NCBI RefSeq assembly: GCF_003290085.1
Contig: NZ_QMKJ01000002.1
Span: forward strand, 62,001 to 126,000
Length of the DNA: 64,000 nucleotides
Source: Aliidiomarina sp. B3213
Lineage (GTDB): Bacteria > Pseudomonadota > Gammaproteobacteria > Enterobacterales > Alteromonadaceae
Reading direction: 5' to 3'
The notes under the pieces are model-generated. The model saw only the letters and a list, made by a program, of their open reading frames with translations. It ran no database searches and was not told the origin of the DNA. This document shows, one piece after another, positions 47,529 through 56,408 of the stretch. The first letter of the stretch is position 1. Each line of letters begins with the position of its first letter. Both the position numbers and the translations under genes were made by a program.

Positions 47529-48670
47529 ACAAACCCTCTAGGTGAGCTTGGCAAATTCACTAGTCTCTGTTCAAAATATAGCGAGTTAATCAGGTCGTCA
47601 GTATGCGCACTAGCGAACATAGGAAGTCGATGCATGAGCTTCCATATTGGACGAGTCATTACCCCTTGTTCGTTGGTATTGAGAAGTAAATTATCACGTT
47701 CTTCTTCACTCTCACAAACTATGGCATTCAGCCAATAATTTGAAACTCCATAACTTGGCTCTTCAACGAAGTGGTAATTCCCGTCTGCAAAGAACTCTTT
47801 ATAATGTTGAGCAAGTGCTCTTTTTTCAGCCAAAAATAACTCTAATCTCTCCATCTGCGCGCACCCTAGTGCCGCATTCAAATTAGGCAACCTATAATTA
47901 AATCCAGGTTCGTCATGGAGGAACTCGTATGGATGCGGAACCTTAGCAGTAGTCGTCACATGTTTTGTTCTTTTTCCTTGCTCCAAGTCCTTACAAAGAA
48001 CCATACCCCCGCCACCGGTAGTAATAATCTTGTTACCATTGAATGACAATGCACCGAAATCTCCAATCGTCCCCGTGTGCTTTCCTTTATAGAAAGAGCC
48101 CAGACTCTCTGCTGCATCTTCCACTAATGTGATATTCCATTTATCACAGACTACTACAAGCTCATCTAACTCTGCCGGGTGACCAAAGGTGTGCATTGGA
48201 ACAACAGCGCTTATTCGTCTGCGATCAGACTTGAAAAAACAACCATCTTCATCGCGAATAGCATTCTCTGTTAAAAACTCATCCAGAGCTTTTGGACATA
48301 GTGACAAGCTTACTTTAGAAACATCCACAAAAATCGGTTCCGCACCCATATGATGAAGCGCATTGCATGTAGCGACAAACGTGAGTGCTTGTGTAATAAC
48401 ATAATCCCCAGACTTAACACCCGCCATATATAGGGATGTATGCAATGCTGCGGTTCCGTTAACTATAGCGACTGCTTTTGGTGAGCCCGTAAAAGATTCA
48501 ATCTTTCTTTCGAAGTCATCGACATACTTACCAACGCTAGAAACAAAAGTACTTTCAATCGTGTCACTCACATACCTCATTTCATTTCCAGCAAACGTGG
48601 GCGCATGAAGAGGAATGAACTCTTTTGTTTTGTATAAATCGCGTATGAATTCTATCAATCGTTCCGTCAT
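47525..48670 (-). CDS. legC: LegC-family aminotransferase
   Basis: 381 residues. PLP enzyme with Lys214 in LSFNGNKIITTGGGGMV, ALTFVATCNALHHMGAEPIFVDV and VEDAAESLGSFYKGKHTG. It adds the 4-amino group to the LegB product. Overlaps legG by 4 bp. It differs clearly from the PglE-like enzyme at 29265. Confidence 0.9.
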   Translation of the reverse strand: MTERLIEFIRDLYKTKEFIPLHAPTFAGNEMRYVSDTIESTFVSSVGKYVDDFERKIESFTGSPKAVAIVNGTAALHTSLYMAGVKSGDYVITQALTFVATCNALHHMGAEPIFVDVSKVSLSLCPKALDEFLTENAIRDEDGCFFKSDRRRISAVVPMHTFGHPAELDELVVVCDKWNITLVEDAAESLGSFYKGKHTGTIGDFGALSFNGNKIITTGGGGMVLCKDLEQGKRTKHVTTTAKVPHPYEFLHDEPGFNYRLPNLNAALGCAQMERLELFLAEKRALAQHYKEFFADGNYHFVEEPSYGVSNYWLNAIVCESEEERDNLLLNTNEQGVMTRPIWKLMHRLPMFASAHTDDLINSLYFEQRLVNLPSSPRGFV

Positions 48671-48678
48671 GTTAGACC

Positions 48679-49869
48679 TTACATCTTACTATCAAGGTAT
48701 TTCCCCGTTTCTTTGTGACCAAATTCCGGAATCATTCTGTGAAATAGCTTCACTAAATCGTCTTTTAGCCATGCTCGCTGCATTTTCAACTCAGTGATTT
48801 CACATTCAAAAAACTCAAGAAGCTCAGATTCGTACACGGCATCGTTCTTGATCACTCCGAGATTATTAAAGCGCACCATATCAAGAACCTCTTTTTCAGT
48901 GAAAAACTCCTCAAAGTCCTTTTCACCAGTTGTATCACTGGAAGTAAATAAACAAGGCCATTTACCTTCCTCTGGAAGAGTTTTAACTAGTTCTCGAGCT
49001 TCATTTTCATCTGTACAAAGATATGGTTCATATCCTAATTGCTGGACGTATTTTGTAGCAATTTCAGCGAAGGTAATCAGATGAAGGGCCTCGCTTAATT
49101 TAGGAAAGAAAATATCTCTGTTCTCACCGAATATGCATGACATTAAACACAGTTCACCAGATTCCTGGGGAGTGACAAAATAGCGCTTGATATCGTTCGG
49201 CGCGACAATTGGTTGGCGCTTCTGAATCCGTTGATTAAAACCATGTAAAAGAGAACCATCTGAAAATGCGACATTCGCAAAACGAGCAGTAGATATCTCT
49301 ATTTCCTCACTTCTACGCATAAGAAACATTTCCATAATTCTCTTAGATGCTCCCATCATATTGACTGGGTTCGCAGCTTTATCAGTTGAAACGCAGAAAT
49401 ATTTTTTTGTTCCTTTCTCAATTGCTTGCCCAATGGTTTTGTCAGTATTAAAAACATTCACATCTATCATTCGCATTAAAGTGAACGGATCCTTTTCACT
49501 CCGAACATGCTTCAGTGCAGACAAGTTTAATACGTAGTCATATTTTCCGTCAGCATTGATGAACGCATCGTATTCGACAGATCCTATGTCCAGTGCAAAT
49601 GTTTTAAAGTCCCCATTGATATAACCAAGCGAACTTCTAATATCCCTAACAAGCTCCACCATATTGTTTTCGCTAATATCAACAACATGAAGTTTACGCG
49701 GGTTACGTTTGAATATTTCTTTCGTGACTGCTTGACCTATTGAACCAGCACCACCAAGAACCAGAAACGATGACTGGCCAACGATTTGGGTTAGTTCACG
49801 CTCACTGCTCTCTATATCTTCCTCAAATAAAGTGGATTCTCTACCGATTAGTTCCAGTACATTGTTCAT
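48679..49869 (-). CDS. legB: LegB-type soluble NDP-GlcNAc 4,6-dehydratase
   Basis: 396 residues, soluble. FLVLGGAGSIGQAVTKEIFKR (35-55), NLSALKHVRSEKDPF and VSTDKAANPVNMMGASKR. It lacks the membrane part of the WbpM-like dehydratase. It opens the nonulosonate pathway. The start overlaps wecC by 4 bp and the stop is 8 bp before legC. Confidence 0.9.
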   Translation of the reverse strand: MNNVLELIGRESTLFEEDIESSERELTQIVGQSSFLVLGGAGSIGQAVTKEIFKRNPRKLHVVDISENNMVELVRDIRSSLGYINGDFKTFALDIGSVEYDAFINADGKYDYVLNLSALKHVRSEKDPFTLMRMIDVNVFNTDKTIGQAIEKGTKKYFCVSTDKAANPVNMMGASKRIMEMFLMRRSEEIEISTARFANVAFSDGSLLHGFNQRIQKRQPIVAPNDIKRYFVTPQESGELCLMSCIFGENRDIFFPKLSEALHLITFAEIATKYVQQLGYEPYLCTDENEARELVKTLPEEGKWPCLFTSSDTTGEKDFEEFFTEKEVLDMVRFNNLGVIKNDAVYESELLEFFECEITELKMQRAWLKDDLVKLFHRMIPEFGHKETGKYLDSKM

Positions 49870-51131
49870 TCTTTACCCCAAATACCTTTTGTATCAATAG
49901 CGAGCCCCTCATGTGGTTGTTCACTGCTCTTAAATTCCCTATGGTCAACCAATAATAGATGAATATTTGCTGTTGATTGAGCAACGCTATAATCAACTAA
50001 CTCGCATTTCTCAAGTGAGCTTGGAAGATCAGTTATATTTGGTTCCACAATCAAAACTCTCCCCGAATGAGCTTCAGAAACCTTTTCACAAATATTAAGG
50101 GCTGGACTTTCTCTCAAATCATCAATGTCAGGCTTGAAAGAAATTCCGTAGCAAGCGATTACTACATCTTTAATGTTTTTGTCTGGGTTGGCTTGTAAAA
50201 AGTCCGTCATTGCAATTTTGACTTTTTCGATTACCCAATCAGGCTTGCTGTCATTCACTTCACGAGCAGTTCTAATTAAGCGAGCTCGCTCTGGCGTCTT
50301 ACTCACGATAAACCAAGGGTCTACTGCGATACAATGACCACCAACACCAGGACCAGGTTGCAATATGTTTACTCTAGGGTGGCGATTAGCGAGCGCTATT
50401 AACTCCCAAACGTCGATACTCAGTTCATCGCAAATAATTGATAGTTCGTTTGCAAATGCAATGTTGACGTCTCTGAAGCTATTCTCAGTAAGCTTTGCCA
50501 TCTCCGCTGTACGTGCATTTGTTACAACACACTCACCTTTCACAAAGGTTTTGTATAGCGCGACCGAGAATTGAGAGCATTTAGGGGTCATACCTCCTAC
50601 GACTCGATCATTTTCAATTAATTCTCTCATCACGTGACCAGGCAATACGCGTTCAGGACAGTGTGCAATTCTAATATCGGAGTCTTCGCCATGTGATTGT
50701 GGAAAAGTCAGATCAGGTCGAGCTTTCGCTAACCACTCGGCCATTTGTTCGGTGGCTCCCACAGGTGACGTCGACTCTAAAATAACGAGATTACCTTTTT
50801 CAAGCACAGGTGCAATCGCTTCACTTGCAGATTGAATATAACTTAAATCAGGTTGGTGATTACCGCCTTTAAAGGGGGTGGGCACTGCAAAGATAAAAGC
50901 ATCCGCAGGCTCAGGGGTAAGCGACGCCTTAAGCGTTCCTTTTTTTACAGCATTAAACACTGCCGAATCTAAATCCGGCTCCACAATGTGTATTTTTCCT
51001 TCATTAATCGTGTTTACGGCCTTTTCGTTTACGTCAATTCCTACCACGGTCAGTCCATGAGAAGCGAACACTGCCGCTGTCGGTAAACCTATATATCCCA
51101 GCCCGATAACACTTACTTTCTCAAAATTCAT
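49866..51131 (-). CDS. wecC: UDP-N-acetyl-D-mannosaminuronate dehydrogenase WecC
   Basis: 421 residues. Three-domain UDP-sugar dehydrogenase with VSVIGLGYIGLPTAAVFA, VILESTSPVGAT, and the catalytic Cys in GPGVGGHCIAVDPWF. It oxidises UDP-ManNAc to UDP-ManNAcA with two NAD+. It is 3 bp from wecB. The acid product could be the substrate of the AsnB-like amidotransferase. Confidence 0.94.
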   Translation of the reverse strand: MNFEKVSVIGLGYIGLPTAAVFASHGLTVVGIDVNEKAVNTINEGKIHIVEPDLDSAVFNAVKKGTLKASLTPEPADAFIFAVPTPFKGGNHQPDLSYIQSASEAIAPVLEKGNLVILESTSPVGATEQMAEWLAKARPDLTFPQSHGEDSDIRIAHCPERVLPGHVMRELIENDRVVGGMTPKCSQFSVALYKTFVKGECVVTNARTAEMAKLTENSFRDVNIAFANELSIICDELSIDVWELIALANRHPRVNILQPGPGVGGHCIAVDPWFIVSKTPERARLIRTAREVNDSKPDWVIEKVKIAMTDFLQANPDKNIKDVVIACYGISFKPDIDDLRESPALNICEKVSEAHSGRVLIVEPNITDLPSSLEKCELVDYSVAQSTANIHLLLVDHREFKSSEQPHEGLAIDTKGIWGKE

Positions 51132-51134
51132 ATT

Positions 51135-52256
51135 TTACTTAGCCTTCGCTAAAAAATCTAAAATTCTAGAACAGGCATTCCCATCCCCGTATGGATTGTG
51201 CGCTCGACTCATTCTGTCATAAGACTCTTTTGATAAAAGAAGGCTTCTAACTTCAAATGTTATTTTCTCGACGCTTGTACCTACCAATTTAACTGTGCCA
51301 GCCTCAACGGCTTCAGGCCTTTCAGTAGAGTCTCTCATGACTAAAACAGGCTTACCTACTGAGGGAGCTTCTTCTTGTATCCCACCTGAATCAGTTAAAA
51401 TAATGTCCGCACGGTTCATAAGGTAAATAAATGGGAGATAATCCTGTGGCTCGATTAAGTGCACATTATCTAATCCACTCAAGAGTCTGTTAACTGGCTC
51501 CTGAACTCTAGGGTTTAAATGCACTGGGTAAACAATTTGAAGATTGTCGTGTTCAATTGCAATTTCTCGTAATGCTTGACAAATTCTCTCAAAGCCACAA
51601 CCGAAGCTTTCTCTTCTGTGGCCCGTCACAAGGATAGTTTTTTTTGCATCATCCAAAAACGAATAAGTAGATGTTAATTGAGCTTTAATGTCTAAATCTT
51701 TCTCAATTTTATCTCTAACAAGAAATAAAGCGTCAATAACAGTGTTGCCTGTGACGACTACGTTGGCTTCTGGCACCTTTTCATCAAGCAAGTTCCTCTT
51801 GGATGTTTCTGTAGGCGCGAAATGAAAATTTGCCAAAGCTCCTGCCAGCTTACGATTTCCCTCTTCCGGCCATGGGCTATATATGTTTCCAGTTCTTAGT
51901 CCTGCCTCAACATGTCCTACTTTTACTTGTTTATAAAAGGCGGCAAGAGAAGCAGAGAGTGTGGTTGCAGTGTCCCCGTGAACAAGAACTACATCAGGTG
52001 CAAAATCGTCAAGGACTTTATCGAGCCCTTCAAGAATTCTAGTTGTCACCTGCGTCAAGTTCTGACCAGGACTCATGATATCTAAATCGTAGTCGGGTTC
52101 TATCTCAAATAACTCAAGAACTTGATCTAACATCTCTCGGTGCTGCGCAGTTACACATACACGAGCATCGAAGCGTGAGTCGGCGGTAAGTTCCTTTACC
52201 AAAGGTGCCATCTTAATCGCTTCGGGACGCGTACCAAATACACTTAATACTTTCAT
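51135..52256 (-). CDS. wecB: UDP-GlcNAc 2-epimerase WecB
   Basis: 373 residues, non-hydrolysing type. [50 protein letters not shown] and [23 protein letters not shown]. It makes UDP-ManNAc from UDP-GlcNAc for WecC. It is second in the operon, 6 bp after wzz. Confidence 0.95.
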   Translation of the reverse strand: MKVLSVFGTRPEAIKMAPLVKELTADSRFDARVCVTAQHREMLDQVLELFEIEPDYDLDIMSPGQNLTQVTTRILEGLDKVLDDFAPDVVLVHGDTATTLSASLAAFYKQVKVGHVEAGLRTGNIYSPWPEEGNRKLAGALANFHFAPTETSKRNLLDEKVPEANVVVTGNTVIDALFLVRDKIEKDLDIKAQLTSTYSFLDDAKKTILVTGHRRESFGCGFERICQALREIAIEHDNLQIVYPVHLNPRVQEPVNRLLSGLDNVHLIEPQDYLPFIYLMNRADIILTDSGGIQEEAPSVGKPVLVMRDSTERPEAVEAGTVKLVGTSVEKITFEVRSLLLSKESYDRMSRAHNPYGDGNACSRILDFLAKAK

Positions 52257-52262
52257 TGGTTA

Positions 52263-53189
52263 TTAATCTTTTTTCTGGAAATATCTAATGAGAACATACA
52301 AACAGGAAAGCATGCCCCCGAGCATTATACCTAAAATACAGATAAACGCTCGCGAAGGCTTAGCTTTCAACTCCGGAACAATAGCAGGATCGAGTGTTCT
52401 CAGAATGTACTCAGGACGGACATTAGCTAACATCAATGTTTTGGTTTGCTCTTCAATCAATGAGAAAAGCATCGATTGAGCCTCAGCTAGATTCGTTGCT
52501 GAAAGTTGAGATTCCAAATATTGAATGCTATTCGAAGCCTCAGTCATTTCACGATTTCGCATTTCCTCATTTATTTCATTTACCAAGAGCTCCACCCAAT
52601 TTTTAGCGAGGTAAGGGGAATAGTGCTCTATGCTAATTTTCACCATTCCAGTTTGTGTGTCTTGACTCACCGATAATAACTTTGAAAGCTCTTCATAGAC
52701 TTCGATTAAAGAAGGTTCCTTTTGTCTACCAGCAGGAGCTTCACGAACCCATTCGTTTGTTTCTGGGTTATAAACTTCTCCATCAAAAACAAGAGTGTTA
52801 TTCCCACGGTTCCAATTTTCAGCTGCCATAATTGGTGCTTTGAGGTCGTACTTTTCGATAAACCTACCAAGAAACTCCCTTGATTTTAAAACTTCAAGTG
52901 CAAGCGCTACTTTCCCGCCACCGCTACCACCAAGATTGACCCCAGCCAAAGCAGCTAACCCACCAAGCTGACCAGGAATATTCATACCACCACTATCCTC
53001 AACTGGAGCCAATAGGGCTTCAGAACGATAAATATTAGGCTGGTTGATTGCGTACATAACGGAGCCAACGGCAAATACAAACGTAACCGCGATGATTATC
53101 CATTTACCTTTCCACAATGCTATAAATAGCTCTTTGAGATCTATTTCGTCCTCGTAGCGTTGCTGTTGTTGATTTTGTTGTTCTGTCAT
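52263..53189 (-). CDS. wzz: Wzz-type chain-length regulator
   Basis: 308 residues. N-terminal Wzz motif DEIDLKELFIALWKGKW, membrane helix IIIAVTFVFAVGSVMYA (about 32-48), a periplasmic helix-rich part, and a second helix ICILGIMLGGMLSCLYVLI near the end with the P-x-x-P-type region ELKAKPSRAF before it. It controls polymer length with Wzy. First gene of the long operon, downstream of the rfaH gene and the ops-like site. No fused kinase domain. Confidence 0.9.
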   Translation of the reverse strand: MTEQQNQQQQRYEDEIDLKELFIALWKGKWIIIAVTFVFAVGSVMYAINQPNIYRSEALLAPVEDSGGMNIPGQLGGLAALAGVNLGGSGGGKVALALEVLKSREFLGRFIEKYDLKAPIMAAENWNRGNNTLVFDGEVYNPETNEWVREAPAGRQKEPSLIEVYEELSKLLSVSQDTQTGMVKISIEHYSPYLAKNWVELLVNEINEEMRNREMTEASNSIQYLESQLSATNLAEAQSMLFSLIEEQTKTLMLANVRPEYILRTLDPAIVPELKAKPSRAFICILGIMLGGMLSCLYVLIRYFQKKD

Positions 53190-53224
53190 GAGGTTATTCG
53201 CTTTGTTTGATTATTCGGCTTCAT

Positions 53225-53248
53225 GGGGACAGGCTGAAGACCAGTCCC
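53225..53248. repeat. REP family 2, single element in the operon leader
   Basis: GGGGACAGGCTGAAGACC plus AGTCCC, a diverged single family 2 palindrome between wzz and the ops-like site. Confidence 0.78.
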
Positions 53249-53335
53249 AATTTTGATTGTTATTTGAATTTTAATCTTTTCGGCAAACCGCACAGCGAGC
53301 CGTCCCACTTAATTTTTTTGTACTCTATACCTTCA

Positions 53336-53349
53336 GGCACGCTTCCGCC
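53336..53349 (-). promoter_or_regulatory. ops/JUMPstart-like element upstream of wzz
   Basis: On the minus strand this reads GGCGGAAGCGTGCC. The E. coli ops element recognised by RfaH is GGCGGTAGCGTGC, so the two differ at one base. The preceding bases (CCACGG) also resemble the GCCAGG of JUMPstart. It sits about 145 bp before the wzz start and between rfaH and the operon it would control. The rfaH gene next door supports it. Confidence 0.65.
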
Positions 53350-53406
53350 CGTGGGTTGTGGCTCCCAATGTGCCTTTTTGTTCTTTCTGTATTTTCTTAA
53401 GCTTTT

Positions 53407-53455
53407 GGGGCGAGGCTGAAGCCAGTCCCCATTTCTTACAGACCGCGCAGCGGTC
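53407..53455. repeat. REP family 2 composite downstream of rfaH
   Basis: GGGGCGAGGCTGAAGCC plus AGTCCCC (53407-53430) followed by the small hairpin GACCGC-GCA-GCGGTC (53441-53455), 11 bp before the rfaH stop. Same composite as at 18846-18949, mirrored. Confidence 0.8.
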
Positions 53456-53466
53456 CATTCTATAAA

Positions 53467-53961
53467 TTACAGCGCTCTTAATACGCGCTCTTCAATTTCA
53501 ATTCTTTGTTGCTTGCCTAGCATGTCTAACAACACTAAACAGCGCTCTTCGCCTTTAGCTAATTGGTAAACAGCTTGTAGCCCTGCAAATGGGCCCTCTT
53601 CTACTTGCACACGTGAGCCTGCTTCGAACTGCGAAGAAAAGTTACTTAGTTCTTCGCTGGCTTCTAACTCGATAAGCTGCTGCATAACCTGATCTGGCAC
53701 TTCCGCGGGTACACCGCCAAAGCGAACAAAGCCGCTTACACCACGGGTACTTCGTAGTGCATTAAAATTTGCTTGGTCTTGATCGACTTGAATGAATAGG
53801 TAATTCGGAAACAGGGGCTCGTTCACTGTAGTACGTTTACCACGGCGAATTTTTTGAACTGAAATTTGCGGAAAACAGGTATTAATACCTTGGTTTTCGA
53901 TATTCAATTTTGCGCGGGCTTCCTGCCTTGCCTTGCAGTGCAATAAATACCAGGCTGACAT
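53467..53961 (-). CDS. rfaH: RfaH, NusG-paralogue transcription antiterminator
   Basis: 164 residues, usual length for RfaH. The start MSAWYLLHCKARQEARA, KIRRGKRTTVNEPLFPNYLFIQ and STRGVSGFVRFGGVPAEVP match E. coli RfaH closely in pattern, and a KOW-region C-terminus follows (GSRVQVEEGPFAGLQAVYQL). It binds paused RNA polymerase at ops and lets it read long surface-polysaccharide operons. It is transcribed toward wzz, with the ops-like site in between. The 333 bp upstream (53962-54294) hold the divergent promoters of rfaH and the nuclease gene; no other element was recognised there. Confidence 0.94.
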   Translation of the reverse strand: MSAWYLLHCKARQEARAKLNIENQGINTCFPQISVQKIRRGKRTTVNEPLFPNYLFIQVDQDQANFNALRSTRGVSGFVRFGGVPAEVPDQVMQQLIELEASEELSNFSSQFEAGSRVQVEEGPFAGLQAVYQLAKGEERCLVLLDMLGKQQRIEIEERVLRAL

Positions 53962-54294
53962 ACTGCGAAATATCCCTCTTCAGGCATGCCGTATTACGGC
54001 CGCCCCCTCACTAATAACAAGCATTTGGGCCACACTTTTTTATTATCAGGAACTTAGGAGTTTTTTTGTTCACTCAACTCTCTAAACTGACCCAATCGAG
54101 CCCACCAATTCTACGTTATTCATGGCTTGAAATGAAGTGGTCGTGTTTAAAGAAAGCAAATAAATTCGAAAAAAATGTTAAAGGATATATTTGTCGCTGT
54201 ATATTTTTTGTGCTACCCCTGTATGAGTAGTTTTTAACGTAAATACTTCAATGATTTAACGAAACAAAACGAATCGGCACAAAAGGAATAAAAC

Positions 54295-55740
54295 ATGGAC
54301 GTACAATTCATCCACCACGGTGCCCGCGAAGGCGTAACCGGCTCTTGCCACGAACTTAAATTTCCCCACGGTCGGTCTTTAATTGTCGACATCGGTCTAT
54401 TCCAAGGTGCTGAAACATCCGGAAGCTCTCACCACAACCGCGGTTCCGCAAATCATCAAGAAGTCGACTTTCCCATAAACCATATCGATGCTTTGGTCAT
54501 TACGCATTGTCATATTGACCATGTAGGTCGTTTGCCTTGGTTGTTAATGGCTGGGTTTCGCAAGCCTATTTACTGTACTCAGGCTACAGCTCACCTATTG
54601 CCCATGGTTATCGAGGATGCCTTGAAAGTTGGTTTAACCCGAGATCGTGGCTTAATTGAAGGCGTTTTGGGCGTAATAGAGCGGTTACTGGTTCCTGTTG
54701 AGTTTGATGTTTGGCAGCGGATTGACGCCTTGGATGTTTCGATTCGGTTTCGGCAAGCTGGGCATATACTGGGGTCGGCTTTTGTTGAGGTAGGTATTGG
54801 TTCAACATCAATGCCTACTTCAGGGACTGGCTTCAGCCTGTCCCAAGAATCCGACAAAAGGGGACAGGCTGAAGCCAGTCCCCGGGTGGTGTTCTCTGGG
54901 GATTTAGGCTGCAAAAACTCGCCGTTGTTGCCGGATCCGGCGCCGTTGGAGCGAGCGGATGTTTTGGTGCTTGAGAGTACTTATGGTGATAAGAATCATG
55001 AGAACCGTGCTGAGCGGCAGGAGCGGTTGCAGTCTGTGGTTGAGAAGTGTATGCGCGACCGCGGTACGGTCCTTATTCCAGCATTTAGCATTGGCCGAAC
55101 CCAAGAGTTGCTCTACGAATTAGAAGATATTTTGTTCCATGAACGCCAGAATAATCCGGACTGGAAAGACATTCTGGTCATTCTCGACTCCCCTATGGCT
55201 GCTAAATTCACAGAGAAATACAAAGTGATGAAGTCGCTGTGGGACCAAGAGTCTAAACATCGCGTTTCAGTGAATCGGCACCCATTAGACTTCGAGCGCT
55301 TACATGTAATTGATTCACATGATGAGCATCAGCGCATTGTGCATTACCTTCAGCAAAGTGGTGATCCGTGTATTGTCATTGCGGCTAGTGGCATGTGTAC
55401 AGGCGGGCGAATGCTGAATTACCTTAAAGCGCTACTTCCGGATTCTCGCACCGATGTTCTTTTTGTAGGTTATCAAGCTCAAGGAACGCCGGGGCGGGAT
55501 ATTCAAAAGTATGGACCGCGTTGTGGTTACGTTGAGCTGGACCATGAAAAGGTTTGGATCAAGGCAGGTATTCATACGTTGGGTGGCTATTCGGCACATG
55601 CTGACCAACAAGAGCTTATTGAGTTTGTGCAAACTGCAGAACATATTGGGCAGATTCGATTGGTGCATGGGGACTCTGGAGCGAAGTCTGCGCTCGCTGA
55701 AAAGCTACGCGAGTCAGGTTATGAAGTCTGTATACCTTAG
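54295..55740 (+). CDS. MBL-fold beta-CASP RNA-specificity hydrolase with an in-frame REP insertion
   Basis: 481 residues. Metal motif HCHIDHVGR (H71-C-H73-I-D75-H76), a beta-CASP middle (IPAFSIGRTQELLYEL; IVIAASGMCTGGRMLNYL) and C-terminal YSAHADQQELIEF (RMMBL). The family cleaves RNA; the exact cellular role of this bacterial group is unsettled. The stretch of residues about 173-197 (SMPTSGTGFSLSQ ... GQAEASP) is encoded by a REP family 2 inverted pair and interrupts a VEVGIGS...RVVFSGDLGC strand pair that is continuous in relatives. It starts with a good AAGGA site (54284-54288) before ATG 54295. The region downstream holds one more REP. Confidence 0.88.
   Translation: MDVQFIHHGAREGVTGSCHELKFPHGRSLIVDIGLFQGAETSGSSHHNRGSANHQEVDFPINHIDALVITHCHIDHVGRLPWLLMAGFRKPIYCTQATAHLLPMVIEDALKVGLTRDRGLIEGVLGVIERLLVPVEFDVWQRIDALDVSIRFRQAGHILGSAFVEVGIGSTSMPTSGTGFSLSQESDKRGQAEASPRVVFSGDLGCKNSPLLPDPAPLERADVLVLESTYGDKNHENRAERQERLQSVVEKCMRDRGTVLIPAFSIGRTQELLYELEDILFHERQNNPDWKDILVILDSPMAAKFTEKYKVMKSLWDQESKHRVSVNRHPLDFERLHVIDSHDEHQRIVHYLQQSGDPCIVIAASGMCTGGRMLNYLKALLPDSRTDVLFVGYQAQGTPGRDIQKYGPRCGYVELDHEKVWIKAGIHTLGGYSAHADQQELIEFVQTAEHIGQIRLVHGDSGAKSALAEKLRESGYEVCIP
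54823..54883. repeat. REP family 2 inverted pair inside a coding sequence
   Basis: The 22-bp arm at 54823-54844 (GGGACTGGCTTCAGCC then TGTCCC) is repeated in inverted form at 54861-54882 without mismatch, with a 16-bp spacer. The pair is a multiple of three in effect and keeps the nuclease frame open. Confidence 0.92.
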
Positions 55741-55752
55741 GTAAAAGGCTTC

Positions 55753-55776
55753 GGGGACTGGCTTCAGCCCGTCTCC
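55753..55776. repeat. REP family 2, single element
   Basis: GGGGACTGGCTTCAGCCC then GTCTCC, a slightly diverged single copy 12 bp after the nuclease stop. The next gene starts at 55902. Confidence 0.78.
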
Positions 55777-55901
55777 ACAGTTCTATTTCGCTGCATAGGT
55801 CTGGTAATCCGGCCTATGCTTTAAGAGTAGATTGCTCTAAATGATTTATAACACTATGTTTTTATAACTTAGTTCAAAAACAACCATAAAAAGGACAACT
55901 T

Positions 55902-56408
55902 ATGTACGCAAACTATGTTGGAGCCATTCGCCTCCTTCCCTATACGATTATTCCACCAGATTGGTTAGCGTGTGACGGCTCTGTTTACGAGCAATCTAAA
56001 TATCCTAGTTTATTTAAAGTCATAGGAAACAAATATGGCGGCACCGGTAGTAACTTTGCTGTCCCTGATTTGCAAGGATGTGCGTTATACGGAGTGTCTT
56101 CCCCCGCTGAGATTGGAGTTAAAGTTGGAGCCAGTGAAGTTACTTTGACACCTGCACAAATGCCCCAGCATACGCACACACCAGTAGCGTCAGGAGCTGC
56201 TGCCAACAGCCCCGCCCAGGCTGAAAAATCATTGTTTGCAACTACAGCGGGACCTGCTGCTGAGATCTATACGGAGTCTACTCCCGGTGTCGCATTGAAC
56301 TTTATGAGTATCGGCACTTCTGGCAACGATAGACCCCATAACAATATACAACCAAGCCTAGGTTTACAGTTTTGTATATGCGCACAAGGAGAGATGCCAA
56401 ATGAGTAA
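55902..56408 (+). CDS. Phage tail-collar (microcystin-dependent protein family) protein 1
   Basis: 168 residues. N-terminal YVGAIRLLPYTIIPPDWLACDGS, GNKYGGTGSNFAVPDLQGC, and MPQHTHT in the middle, ending with HNNIQPSLGLQFCICAQGEMP: the MdpB/Tail-collar (PF07484) pattern. Named for phage tail fibre relatives and a microcystin-linked gene family; the role in cells outside phages is not known. First of five tandem genes; AAAGGA precedes its ATG, and it overlaps the next by 8 bp. Confidence 0.88.
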   Translation: MYANYVGAIRLLPYTIIPPDWLACDGSVYEQSKYPSLFKVIGNKYGGTGSNFAVPDLQGCALYGVSSPAEIGVKVGASEVTLTPAQMPQHTHTPVASGAAANSPAQAEKSLFATTAGPAAEIYTESTPGVALNFMSIGTSGNDRPHNNIQPSLGLQFCICAQGEMPNE

